From positions 1-64,000 of the forward strand of contig CAXBGS010000010.1 in assembly GCA_963975425.1 (NCBI GenBank): a DNA stretch of 64,000 nucleotides, written 5' to 3'. Both the position numbers and the translations under genes were made by a program. This document shows positions 55,616 through 63,262 of this stretch, piece after piece (the stretch's first letter is position 1; each line of letters opens with the position of its first letter). The notes beneath the pieces are model-generated. The model did no database searches. It had not been told where the DNA came from and was given only the letters and a program-made list of their open reading frames with translations. Source of the DNA: CAXBGS01 sp963975425. Its GTDB lineage: Bacteria; Planctomycetota; Planctomycetia; Pirellulales; Pirellulaceae.

Positions 55616-58180
55616 CTAAATGATTTGAATAACTCGTTTTGGTTGTCCGCCGGATGCGCCCGGTTTAACAACATCCCAGACCGCCAAACCGGACTTGATT
55701 AGCTTGTGTGCGGCAAGCTCTGCGTCGTCGACGGTCTTGACGTGTTTAATGCCTTGAACGATCTGGCTGGGGGTGCATTCGCCGTTGTGCTTCCGCTTGA
55801 TCCAATCTGCGATTTCGACCAACTGCCGTTCTTCGTCGGTGTCGTCGATGCTGGCATATAGCCGACCGGCTTCGCTCTTGAACCACTCAACTAACCGGAT
55901 TGCATCTTTCACGGTCTCCGCAGAAATGGATTGCGTGATGTCGGCATCGACGGCAGTCTGATCCACGATATGAAACAGCAGTGCAAGCCGGGGGACGTAT
56001 CCGATCAGCTTGGACCACGCTGCTGACATATCCCCGGTGAGATTCGCTTGGTCCGTGTGATGCTCGTTGAAATACGCTTGGAACACCTGCTTGGCATCGG
56101 CAGACATTCCGACGAAGTGCGGCTGCGAAACGCCATCAGCAAACTCGATCGCAAATAGCTTGATGAACAACCGATCGACTAACAGCTGTGTGGCTTCGCT
56201 CACCTCGTCGTCGGTCCACTGTTGCGCCCGTCTTGGCGGGGATGCGATCAAGAACCGGCTTGCCATGCCGGACGCTCTGTGCTCCTTCCCCATCGACTTG
56301 GCGAGAATGGCGGGTTGGATCCCACCGGTGATCGATACCAAAGCGGTTTCCACGTATGTCGGCAGTGTTCCTTCACCTTTGCGGTCGACCGTGATCGATT
56401 CGCCGTCAAACATGCTCAACCAATGCGACTCGTCAGCGCCTTTAGCGGCTTTGTACTGATTGAACGACCCAAGCCATCCGTTCAACTCGTCACGCTGCAG
56501 CAGGATTCCACGGGGATTGTGTTTCAGGATTGGTGCGAGTGCTTCAACGGTCGTATCGCTGACCATGCATCGTTCAGCGTGCGGATATTGCGGCTGCTCG
56601 GGTTCCGGTTCTGGCGTCGGTGATTTCTTCCTCGCTTTCATCGCTGCGTCGTATTCAGCTTTTTCTTGCTCGTACGTTCTGACGGCTGCGGCGTGCTGTT
56701 CCAGCAAATTACGCTGGTGCCTCTGAATCGGTGACTTGGCTGTCTTGAATGCCGGTGATTTGGCGGTCCCGGATTCGCCGACGATCATGGTCCAAACCGA
56801 TGGCGGGGCGTTCCAGCCTTTTTTGACGACGACTCGGGTCGTGTTGCCGATTGCTGCACCTACGCAGCTCAACAGCGGTAGTGCGATGTATGACTCGTCA
56901 CAACCGATTGCCTTGGCTCCCTCTTGAACCAAGTCGGACAGAGGTGCCGGCAGAACATGCGACGGAAAACGCTTATACGGTTCACTTTGCGGTCTACGGT
57001 CTACAGAACCCTCGTTTTTATGGGGTTTTACGAGGTTCTGTAGACCAGGATTCCCGGATTCCAGCTGAGAGAGGTCAACCGTGCCGTCATCCAGCTTCGC
57101 TAATATCCGTTCCGGCTCGAAGTATTCCCGCAGGTCACGCCAATTCCATGTGCAATGGTTGTGATGGCATCCGGCAACGATTGCACCGCTGTCCCGAACC
57201 GCAATGAACGCCGCACCATCTGCGTCGTGAGTGCAGAGGGGCGAGTCTTTCAGAATCCAACGTCGACCGGTGCCGTTCCAGCTTCGTTCGGGTCCAACGT
57301 CGATGTTGTGTGCCTGAATCCACTGTCCGACGTCGAACTCAGACGATTGCGTGTGAGGCGGTTTCTGCGGATTGCTTTCCGGATTGTTTGTCCAGCCGGC
57401 GACGATTCGCAGCTGTTCCGGCGTCACTGGTTGCGGGAGCGTGCCGGGGGTCTCAAACCAGCTTCGACGATGTGGTCGGTGCTCGCTTTCCGGTCTGTTT
57501 TCTGGGGTGAAGTTGTCGCCTTTTCGCGCCATGGTGCCGATGGCTTTCAACACTCGCGCCGCATTCGACGACGTGGTATCAACTTCGGCGTTGGCGTTGC
57601 TGAATCGCTCGTGTAAAGCCGTCAACACACCTTTGACGAGCGACAATGCGTCGTCGTCATTCGGCAAGTCAACTCGATACAGCAGGTAGTATCCGTTGCC
57701 AGACATACACTTGATCGGATTGGTCCAACCTTGCTCGGTCAACGCATCTCGGATTTGGTCGGCAAGCTCATCGGCAGACGCCAGTTCGTCAGCAGTGCTG
57801 GACACCTTTGACGGTCGGACAGGATCGATGTCAATGAACAACCATCGTCGACGATCAATGTCGTGATCAGTTGTCGTGATTTTGCTCTTGTGCTCGATCC
57901 GGTTTGACCGACGTGCAAGCAAGCTGCGGTTCGTTGGGTTCAGTGTGACATAGATACCCTCGGGATTCAGCGATTCAAGTTTGCTCACTGCATCCGCTGC
58001 CGCATGGTAGTCATCGAACCAGCCTGACGCCGTTGATGTCCATTTGCTGTTGGGTGATTCGGGACAGTTGAAGCAGCGAACCTCGAACACGTCGCCGGGA
58101 TCCTGCAACCAGGCCAAGAACCCGAACACATCCGTTGACCGCGATTCCGACGTTGCCGGTTTGGCGTCTTGCGTTATCAT
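55616..58180 (-). CDS. Primase-helicase-like replication protein (DUF3987-type)
   Basis: An 854-aa protein from ATG 58180 with AAGGA before it; an in-frame codon at 58249 gives the longer 877-aa reading used for numbering. The N-terminal part resembles archaeo-eukaryotic primases: WLFIDIDPVRP (Asp pair near 140-142) and CMSGNGYYLLYRVDLP at about 181-196. A Cys/His cluster follows at 339-366. After a linker comes a DUF3987-like ATPase with Walker A GESGTAKS at 491-498. It probably starts replication of the element. The linker at residues 402-418 is encoded by a palindromic repeat. Confidence 0.82.
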   Translation of the reverse strand: MITQDAKPATSESRSTDVFGFLAWLQDPGDVFEVRCFNCPESPNSKWTSTASGWFDDYHAAADAVSKLESLNPEGIYVTLNPTNRSLLARRSNRIEHKSKITTTDHDIDRRRWLFIDIDPVRPSKVSSTADELASADELADQIRDALTEQGWTNPIKCMSGNGYYLLYRVDLPNDDDALSLVKGVLTALHERFSNANAEVDTTSSNAARVLKAIGTMARKGDNFTPENRPESEHRPHRRSWFETPGTLPQPVTPEQLRIVAGWTNNPESNPQKPPHTQSSEFDVGQWIQAHNIDVGPERSWNGTGRRWILKDSPLCTHDADGAAFIAVRDSGAIVAGCHHNHCTWNWRDLREYFEPERILAKLDDGTVDLSQLESGNPGLQNLVKPHKNEGSVDRRPQSEPYKRFPSHVLPAPLSDLVQEGAKAIGCDESYIALPLLSCVGAAIGNTTRVVVKKGWNAPPSVWTMIVGESGTAKSPAFKTAKSPIQRHQRNLLEQHAAAVRTYEQEKAEYDAAMKARKKSPTPEPEPEQPQYPHAERCMVSDTTVEALAPILKHNPRGILLQRDELNGWLGSFNQYKAAKGADESHWLSMFDGESITVDRKGEGTLPTYVETALVSITGGIQPAILAKSMGKEHRASGMASRFLIASPPRRAQQWTDDEVSEATQLLVDRLFIKLFAIEFADGVSQPHFVGMSADAKQVFQAYFNEHHTDQANLTGDMSAAWSKLIGYVPRLALLFHIVDQTAVDADITQSISAETVKDAIRLVEWFKSEAGRLYASIDDTDEERQLVEIADWIKRKHNGECTPSQIVQGIKHVKTVDDAELAAHKLIKSGLAVWDVVKPGASGGQPKRVIQII
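56998..57046. repeat. Palindromic repeat, copy 2 (inside primase gene)
   Basis: GGTCTACAGAACC (56998-57010) and GGTTCTGTAGACC (57034-57046) form a 13-bp perfect stem. The loop contains GGTTTTAC shared with copy 1. It encodes residues 402-418 (numbering from 58249) in the linker between the primase and ATPase domains. Confidence 0.85.
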
Positions 58181-58282
58181 AGAAATATCATCCTTGTCTG
58201 CTGTTCCTGGGTGATTCGCATCGGTTGTGATTGGCCGAATGCAGAACATGAACGTCGCGTCTCATTTGGGGCGCGGCGTTTT

Positions 58283-58504
58283 TTATTGGTTCTTGGTCCA
58301 AGCCAGCGTTTCACCGTTGCTCACACGCTCCGGTGCAGCGAACGGCAGGGGCGTTTCTGGTGACGCATAGAACGCCGTCGTGATCTCGTCGCGGCTCGGG
58401 TCGACGATCTCGCCGATAGCCCGGCAGTGGTCGCAGCGGACGCGAATTGATGGCCGGAATAGATCGACGGCAATCTGTTGCCATTGGTGGGTGCAGTTGG
58501 TCAT
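58283..58504 (-). CDS. Small CxxC protein, unknown
   Basis: A 73-aa protein from ATG 58504, starting MTNCTHQWQQIAVDLFRPSI RVRCDHCR. The Cys4/His6 and CDHC positions could bind one zinc. It follows the HTH gene stop by two bases and precedes the primase, so it is in the replication operon. Function unknown. Confidence 0.65.
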   Translation of the reverse strand: MTNCTHQWQQIAVDLFRPSIRVRCDHCRAIGEIVDPSRDEITTAFYASPETPLPFAAPERVSNGETLAWTKNQ

Positions 58505-58506
58505 TG

Positions 58507-58752
58507 TTAGTACCACTGCTTCGGTGTTGACGCGGCGTGCTTTCGCTTCGGTCCCGGCTGTGCGGCTTCGGTGCGATGCCTGACAAACGCGTTTAGCGCG
58601 TCTTCACTTACGAGCCACTTGCGGCGTTTGGTGCCGCGTCCCATCGGCGTACCTTCGAGCTCGCCGCTCTTAACGAGTTGGCGGGCCGATTCTTTGTGCG
58701 TCCGCAGAATTTCTGCGACTTCGTCCAGCGTGTAGAACTTGAGTTTTCTCAT
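58507..58752 (-). CDS. Excisionase-like helix-turn-helix protein
   Basis: An 81-aa protein. The start MRKLKFYTLDEVAEILRTHK ESARQLVKSGEL is the MerR/HTH_17 excisionase-type winged helix-turn-helix, followed by a wing with KRRKWLVSEDALNAFVRH and a basic tail. It probably acts as recombination directionality factor or as repressor. The ATG lies directly behind the terminator at 58754-58802, and no ribosome site is visible between them, so expression is probably tightly controlled. Confidence 0.85.
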   Translation of the reverse strand: MRKLKFYTLDEVAEILRTHKESARQLVKSGELEGTPMGRGTKRRKWLVSEDALNAFVRHRTEAAQPGPKRKHAASTPKQWY

Positions 58753-58753
58753 G

Positions 58754-58802
58754 AAAAAAGCATCCGTGAGTTAGCGGGTGTTTCCGACTGACTCACGAAT
58801 GC
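58754..58802 (-). terminator. Terminator abutting the HTH start codon
   Basis: On the minus strand, GCATTCGTGAGT (58802-58791) and ACTCACGGATGC (58771-58760) form a 12-bp stem with one mismatch and a 19-base loop, followed by six T residues (58759-58754). The HTH ATG starts two bases later. Confidence 0.75.
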
Positions 58803-58841
58803 TAGAGCGTGTTTTTAGATTTCCTATCGTGGAAATTTCCT

Positions 58842-59657
58842 CTATTTTTCCACGACTGGTACGAGCGATGCCTCTTTGTTTTCGTATTCAATTTTCCAGG
58901 GCTGCCCGTCATGCGTACGACCAAATTTTTTGTTGAGCTCATCCCTTATATCCCGGGCGCCCTGGTACACCTTTTCAGCTGCCCAGCCCATAGGCTCACA
59001 AAGACTTTCATCGCACAACACTTTCCCGCCTTGCTCAATCATCCGGCGGAGAAACGTTTCTTGTTTGCCTTTGACGTTACCGGGAATCCATTTCAGCAAC
59101 GCGGCGTACTTGCCGTGATGTCGTAAAAAGTCTTCCGACTCTCGATTCATCGCACGCATGAGTTTTTCGCCATCCCTGCGCATCCTTGACATTGGCCATT
59201 GATGCAACGAAGAAAACGTTTCCTGCTCAAGTTCTCGGACGAAGGCTTGCTGCCACGTCGCGAAACTGTCTTGATCGATTGCGTATACGGACGAGACGCC
59301 AACCGAGATGACTTTCGCGCATTCGATTGCACCTACAACCGTGTCAATGAATAGCAATGCTGTATGCATCGCTGACGATCCGCACCGGTGATACTCGCCA
59401 AACGATGTTTCTACTCCGGGCCAATCAGCAAACGATTCATCTTGGCTCAACGTCTTAATCTTCTCGGCATACACGAGTAGTCTGATTGAAAGTGATGCAA
59501 ACTGCATCTCGCTATGCTCACTGCGGCCTTTTACTAAAAGGCAAGCCTGATCGAATGTCGGTACCGCAATCGAGCAAAACGATTCGACGTTCGCTAAATC
59601 TCGAGTGTCTTCATCAAGCTCGGCTAAAGCATTCTTACGGATGTCCCTCGTGTTCAT
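58842..59657 (-). CDS. Unknown protein coupled to integrase
   Basis: A 271-aa protein from ATG 59657, overlapping the integrase stop; a GTG one codon upstream is an alternative. It is helical, with SLSIRLLVYAEKIKTLS, TALLFIDTVVGAIECAKVIS VG (possibly membrane-associated or buried) and a charged C-terminal half. I do not recognise a family. The four-base coupling suggests a role with the integrase, for example in exclusion or integration control. Confidence 0.75.
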   Translation of the reverse strand: MNTRDIRKNALAELDEDTRDLANVESFCSIAVPTFDQACLLVKGRSEHSEMQFASLSIRLLVYAEKIKTLSQDESFADWPGVETSFGEYHRCGSSAMHTALLFIDTVVGAIECAKVISVGVSSVYAIDQDSFATWQQAFVRELEQETFSSLHQWPMSRMRRDGEKLMRAMNRESEDFLRHHGKYAALLKWIPGNVKGKQETFLRRMIEQGGKVLCDESLCEPMGWAAEKVYQGARDIRDELNKKFGRTHDGQPWKIEYENKEASLVPVVEK

Positions 59658-60829
59658 CACGCACCGCCTTTCTTACCAGTGCGTTTGGCTTTCGGCTTAC
59701 CCGCCAACAACCACTTGCGAACACCCTGACAGACTGCCTTAACACGCAAGTCGGCAACCGATTCTCGATACACCGCTGCCATCGATGCGTCGGCGTGTCC
59801 CATGACGTAATCAATCGCTACCTGATCGGTGCCGCCCTGCGTTTCGAGCGTATGCCGCAACGCGTAGTGCCCGACACCTTTTCTCACGCATCCGGCTTTC
59901 TTTGCCGCCTTGGTGAACGCAATCTGTATCGGGTTACTCTTGTCGCCATCGATGAACCACGGTCTCCGATGCGTCGTGATGAAGACCAATCCGTTCCATT
60001 CGTCTTTTCGCGGCTCTGGACGCACCGCCAACGCTTCCCGAATCGCTTCGATAGTCTCGGGCCACAACCACGCTGCGCGAGCAACAGCGGTCTTTTCTCG
60101 CAGTCCAGCAAGCCAACGTTTTTTGAAGTCGATTTGCTCGATGCGTAGTCGGCCACAATCGGCGGGTCCGTACCCGCAATTGATGCCGAGCAGGATCATC
60201 GCTTTGAGTTGCTTTGGCGAGTGTTCCAACAACGCGTGGATTTCAGCTGCCGTGAACTCTTTCGCGTGCTGCTTCGCCTTGTGGAGTCGCTGACGCTTGT
60301 TGCTGACGCGTTTGAAGTTGATGCCAGTGTTGATGCGTCGATCAATCGCGCCGATGTCGTATGCGAATTTCATCACCGATGACACATCACGGATCCTGCC
60401 GTTGACCGTCGCCGGTGCCCAGCTGTCCGGGAACTTAGCCCGCATCGCCTGAAAGTCGTTCGGACCGAGTGAATCAATCGCTCTGGTCTTGCCGAAGAAA
60501 TCGACAATCGCACCGCAGACTTTGTGCAGGTCGTTGAACGTCCGCTGCGATAGATCACCGTCTTTTCGCTGCTGTTCTTTGGCGTCCAAGAACGTGTTGA
60601 CGAGCCAGCCGACTGTCCCCTGTCCGTTCGGTTTCGCCGGCTCAATCCCGGCGTGAATCGCGTCCTTTTCGGCAAGATACCGGCGCAGTGCGGCATCGGG
60701 ATCGTCCCAAGTGCCGAAGTAGTGAACCTTGCCCTTGATTTTCTTTGACCACTGGCCGCATCCGTTCGGCGTCAGCGGGAAATCTGGACGAGGTTTCTTC
60801 GGCTTCGTCAAACCTTGCTTCACGCTCAT
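59657..60829 (-). CDS. Tyrosine-type integrase (planctomycete variety)
   Basis: A 390-aa integrase, beside the intact tRNA and the probable agent of integration. An N-terminal arm-binding-like part (YFGTWDDPDAALRRYLAEKD) and a core-binding part (LGPNDFQAMRAKFPDSWAPA) precede the catalytic domain. Catalytic positions: GINCGYGPADCGRLR where the first Arg is expected, YALRHTLET for HxxR (His replaced by Tyr), GHADASMAAVYRE with His and nucleophile Tyr. So two canonical positions are altered. Related planctomycete integrases show a similar pattern in my memory, so the protein is probably active. The promoter region carries a candidate arm site at 60859-60877. Confidence 0.9.
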   Translation of the reverse strand: MSVKQGLTKPKKPRPDFPLTPNGCGQWSKKIKGKVHYFGTWDDPDAALRRYLAEKDAIHAGIEPAKPNGQGTVGWLVNTFLDAKEQQRKDGDLSQRTFNDLHKVCGAIVDFFGKTRAIDSLGPNDFQAMRAKFPDSWAPATVNGRIRDVSSVMKFAYDIGAIDRRINTGINFKRVSNKRQRLHKAKQHAKEFTAAEIHALLEHSPKQLKAMILLGINCGYGPADCGRLRIEQIDFKKRWLAGLREKTAVARAAWLWPETIEAIREALAVRPEPRKDEWNGLVFITTHRRPWFIDGDKSNPIQIAFTKAAKKAGCVRKGVGHYALRHTLETQGGTDQVAIDYVMGHADASMAAVYRESVADLRVKAVCQGVRKWLLAGKPKAKRTGKKGGA

Positions 60830-60858
60830 CGCTGAACCTCCGCTTGGCGGTTCGGCTC

Positions 60859-60877
60859 GGTATACCCGGTATACCCG
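60859..60877 (-). promoter_or_regulatory. Candidate integrase arm site / operator (right)
   Basis: Reverse complement CGGGTATACCGGGTATACC differs by one base from the left site at 45450-45468 and points the opposite way. It lies 30 bases before the integrase ATG, so it could also allow autoregulation. Confidence 0.6.
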
Positions 60878-60961
60878 TGGTCGCGATGACGTTTACGGCA
60901 GAGGGCCGTAAAGATAGACTTTGGTTGCATTGCTCGAACCCTATTTTCGAGTGATGTTGAG

Positions 60962-60990
60962 GCCTCGTCGGTCCCCACGACTGACGAGGC
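60962..60990 (+). terminator. Hairpin with T-rich tail near attR
   Basis: GCCTCGTCGGT (60962-60972) and ACTGACGAGGC (60980-60990) form an 11-bp stem including one G-T pair, with loop CCCCACG and followed by TTCTTAATTT. It probably insulates the tRNA from element transcription or the reverse. Confidence 0.65.
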
Positions 60991-61017
60991 TTCTTAATTT
61001 ACCCGTTTGAGGCCAAA

Positions 61018-61039
61018 GGGTCTACCGAGCGGGTCTACC
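61018..61039 (+). promoter_or_regulatory. Tandem GGGTCTACC sites next to attR
   Basis: GGGTCTACC occurs at 61018-61026 and 61031-61039, spaced by 13 bp, 16-37 bases from the attR core. The same unit is the second half of the left arm site. Confidence 0.6.
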
Positions 61040-61054
61040 AAAGAAAAAACACCC

Positions 61055-61131
<77 letters not shown>

Positions 61132-61381
61132 CTGGCTTTGTTTTCTGCTGGTTCGGTGGCCGCGATCAGCAGACGCCGCGCGGACGGATGAGAAGAGCCA
61201 GGCGTCGCGCGGTGCTAATCGTGCGATTAGCCCCAGTTGCGGTCCTGCGTGGCGGAGACCGATCAAAATTAGCGTGAAATCGTCTCGGGATATCGCTGAT
61301 TGGTCGATCGGTCCGTTGCGTCGACGGCTGATGGGATCGCCAGTTTGCGGGTTCGTCGGCAAGCGAGCTGATAACCGATCG

Positions 61382-62254
61382 CTACGGTGTCAAAATCAGC
61401 TCCACCGGTCGATGGTCACTGGTGTCTTCATTGTCGGGGAAGTCGCCGGGCAAGACGATGACGCGGCAACTTGCATCCCATACCTTCGCAGGCCCAGCCA
61501 CAAACGCAAAATCCAGCATCGAGTCAGGGTAACGATCGTTGCCGGGATGATCACGGTCTTCGTCCCAATTCGTGTCAACCCATTCGGCGGGCTTTACCCA
61601 TGACCAAACGTTATCACGGAGCATCGCGGCGAAGCCTGAATTACCTTCCCGCCGCGTGAACCAATAGTCAAAGTTGTAGTCACCCACGGCAATCGTTGCG
61701 ACAGATTGCTCGCGTGCCCATTCACGAAGCCCCGACGCTTGCTCTTCGCGAAAGTCGGCGTCGCCTCGGGCAAGGTGGTTGTTGACAACTTTGAGACGTT
61801 CACCGGTCATTCGATCCATCAAATGAACCATCAAGGGAGATCGGTGTTTGCCATCGTTCATTCGGTAGCCACCTGACTCGTTCAGTTCTTCCCACTCGAT
61901 CAGTTCGAATCGTTCACCGTCGACCAAAAATTGCAGTCGATCGTCCTGGCCCATTTCCGCTTCGATCGAAAGGAACGTCGGCCCCAAAGCTTCCTGGTAT
62001 TGCTGGAAACTCGTCGGCAGAACTTCGCTCAGCGCGTAAATGTCGTAGCCGGAGAACTCATTTTCGAGTTGGGATGCGATGACGGGAGGAAAGTTTCCGC
62101 CGGATTCGACGTTCCAAGCGAGGATCCGGATCGCGTTTGGCGCCGAGGAATTCTCTGGCACGGTTGGTTGTGCGACTTCGGTCGGTGCCGGGGCGCCGCA
62201 GCCGCACACTGCCAGAAGGATCAAGGATAGAAAAAATCGGTTCACTAGATTCAC
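61382..62254 (-). CDS. Lipoprotein of endonuclease/exonuclease/phosphatase family
   Basis: A 290-aa protein starting at GTG 62254 (a GTG three codons in is possible). The signal (FFLSLILLAVCGC) ends in a lipobox-like AVCGC. The EEP fold is clear: RILAWNVESGG, ALSEV, KVVNNHLARGD, VGDYNFDYW and TSDHRPVELIL, giving the metal and catalytic Asn, Glu, His and Asp residues. The family includes nucleases and phosphodiesterases; this one is probably surface-exposed. It is outside the element, on the chromosomal side. Confidence 0.87.
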   Translation of the reverse strand: MNLVNRFFLSLILLAVCGCGAPAPTEVAQPTVPENSSAPNAIRILAWNVESGGNFPPVIASQLENEFSGYDIYALSEVLPTSFQQYQEALGPTFLSIEAEMGQDDRLQFLVDGERFELIEWEELNESGGYRMNDGKHRSPLMVHLMDRMTGERLKVVNNHLARGDADFREEQASGLREWAREQSVATIAVGDYNFDYWFTRREGNSGFAAMLRDNVWSWVKPAEWVDTNWDEDRDHPGNDRYPDSMLDFAFVAGPAKVWDASCRVIVLPGDFPDNEDTSDHRPVELILTP

Positions 62255-62793
62255 CTGGTTCGCTTCGCAGACTTCTAAAAAAAAATTCGAGACGATCAGG
62301 ACGATCAGAAGCGATCACGGCAAGAAGGTCTCTTTCCGTAGCGGGATCCGGTTGTCCCAGGCAAACGGACGAACCTATTTGTCACTGAAAGCCGGCGCCA
62401 TCAACAAGGTATTCTCATTGACTGCATATCACTCTGACAACCGGCAGTGAAAAACTGCTGGATTCGTCATCCAAACTGGGCCACGGTGTAACGATATCCT
62501 TGGATGGTGACGCCATTCGCGTGCATCGATCGCCAACGTTTACAACCGGTTTGTTTCAGAAGTGATCCGGCGCCATGCCGCGTTCCCGGCATTGGCCGCC
62601 AAGCTTGAAGAGAAAGGGCAAGCCAATTGCCACGGTGTCCCGAGTCGATTTGGCCCATGGGCATTCTGACTGGCACCGTTGGCGGCCGAAATCGGCAATC
62701 GATGCTTGGTACAGCGTGAGATGGGTGATGCGATGCTTTCGCAACATCAGCCTGGACGGTGTCGGCGGCCAATAACCGCGACGTGAATGATCG
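62255..62793. other. Intergenic region without supported gene
   Basis: About 540 bases. A leftward frame (62467-62772) has no ribosome site or recognisable sequence. No RNA gene or strong hairpin noted. Confidence 0.45.
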
Positions 62794-63045
62794 CTATGAC
62801 TTCTTGTGCGCGGCACGTAGCTCGTCCAAGTAATCACACCCTTTCCAGGTCAGGACCAAGGGACCTTTGTCGGCCAAGGTTTGGCTGCCTAGCTCGATCA
62901 AGCCTCCGTCGGCCATCAGGTAGAGATGCTCGACGACTGCATCCCGCTCGTATCCCTCGATGCCGATCGCGCCTTTAAACCTTCGACTGCCTTTCGTTTC
63001 AATAAACAGAAGCAATTTGTGGATTAGATTGAAATCTCGCTTCAT
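62794..63045 (-). CDS. DUF2513-like protein
   Basis: An 83-aa protein from ATG 63045, with AAGGAAGG five to eight bases before. It begins MKRDFNLIHKLLLFIE and ends with a winged-helix-like part (AVVEHLYLMADGGLIELG ... LVLTWKGCDYLDELRAAH), as in DUF2513, a family often found in mobile or accessory DNA. Function unknown; DNA binding is plausible. Confidence 0.8.
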   Translation of the reverse strand: MKRDFNLIHKLLLFIETKGSRRFKGAIGIEGYERDAVVEHLYLMADGGLIELGSQTLADKGPLVLTWKGCDYLDELRAAHKKS

Positions 63046-63262
63046 TTTGCCTTCCTTGAATGAACTTTCTCGTCCGCGCGCAGGTTCCACTGCTTGCGCC
63101 GTTGCGATTGAGCAACTGGCGGTCAAGGGCAACGGTACGCGCGAGCGGTAACTCTCACGCCCTTCAGATCGTTATCAGCTTTACGTACGCCAAGCTTTAC
63201 AACGACCTGGATTGAAACGTGAGGCACATTCGGGCGCGCACCGATTCGTCAACTTGTAACGT

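Noticed and set aside
62467..62772. Possible transposase remnant
   Set aside because: The leftward frame gives no recognisable motif, no inverted repeats were found around it, and it lacks a start signal.
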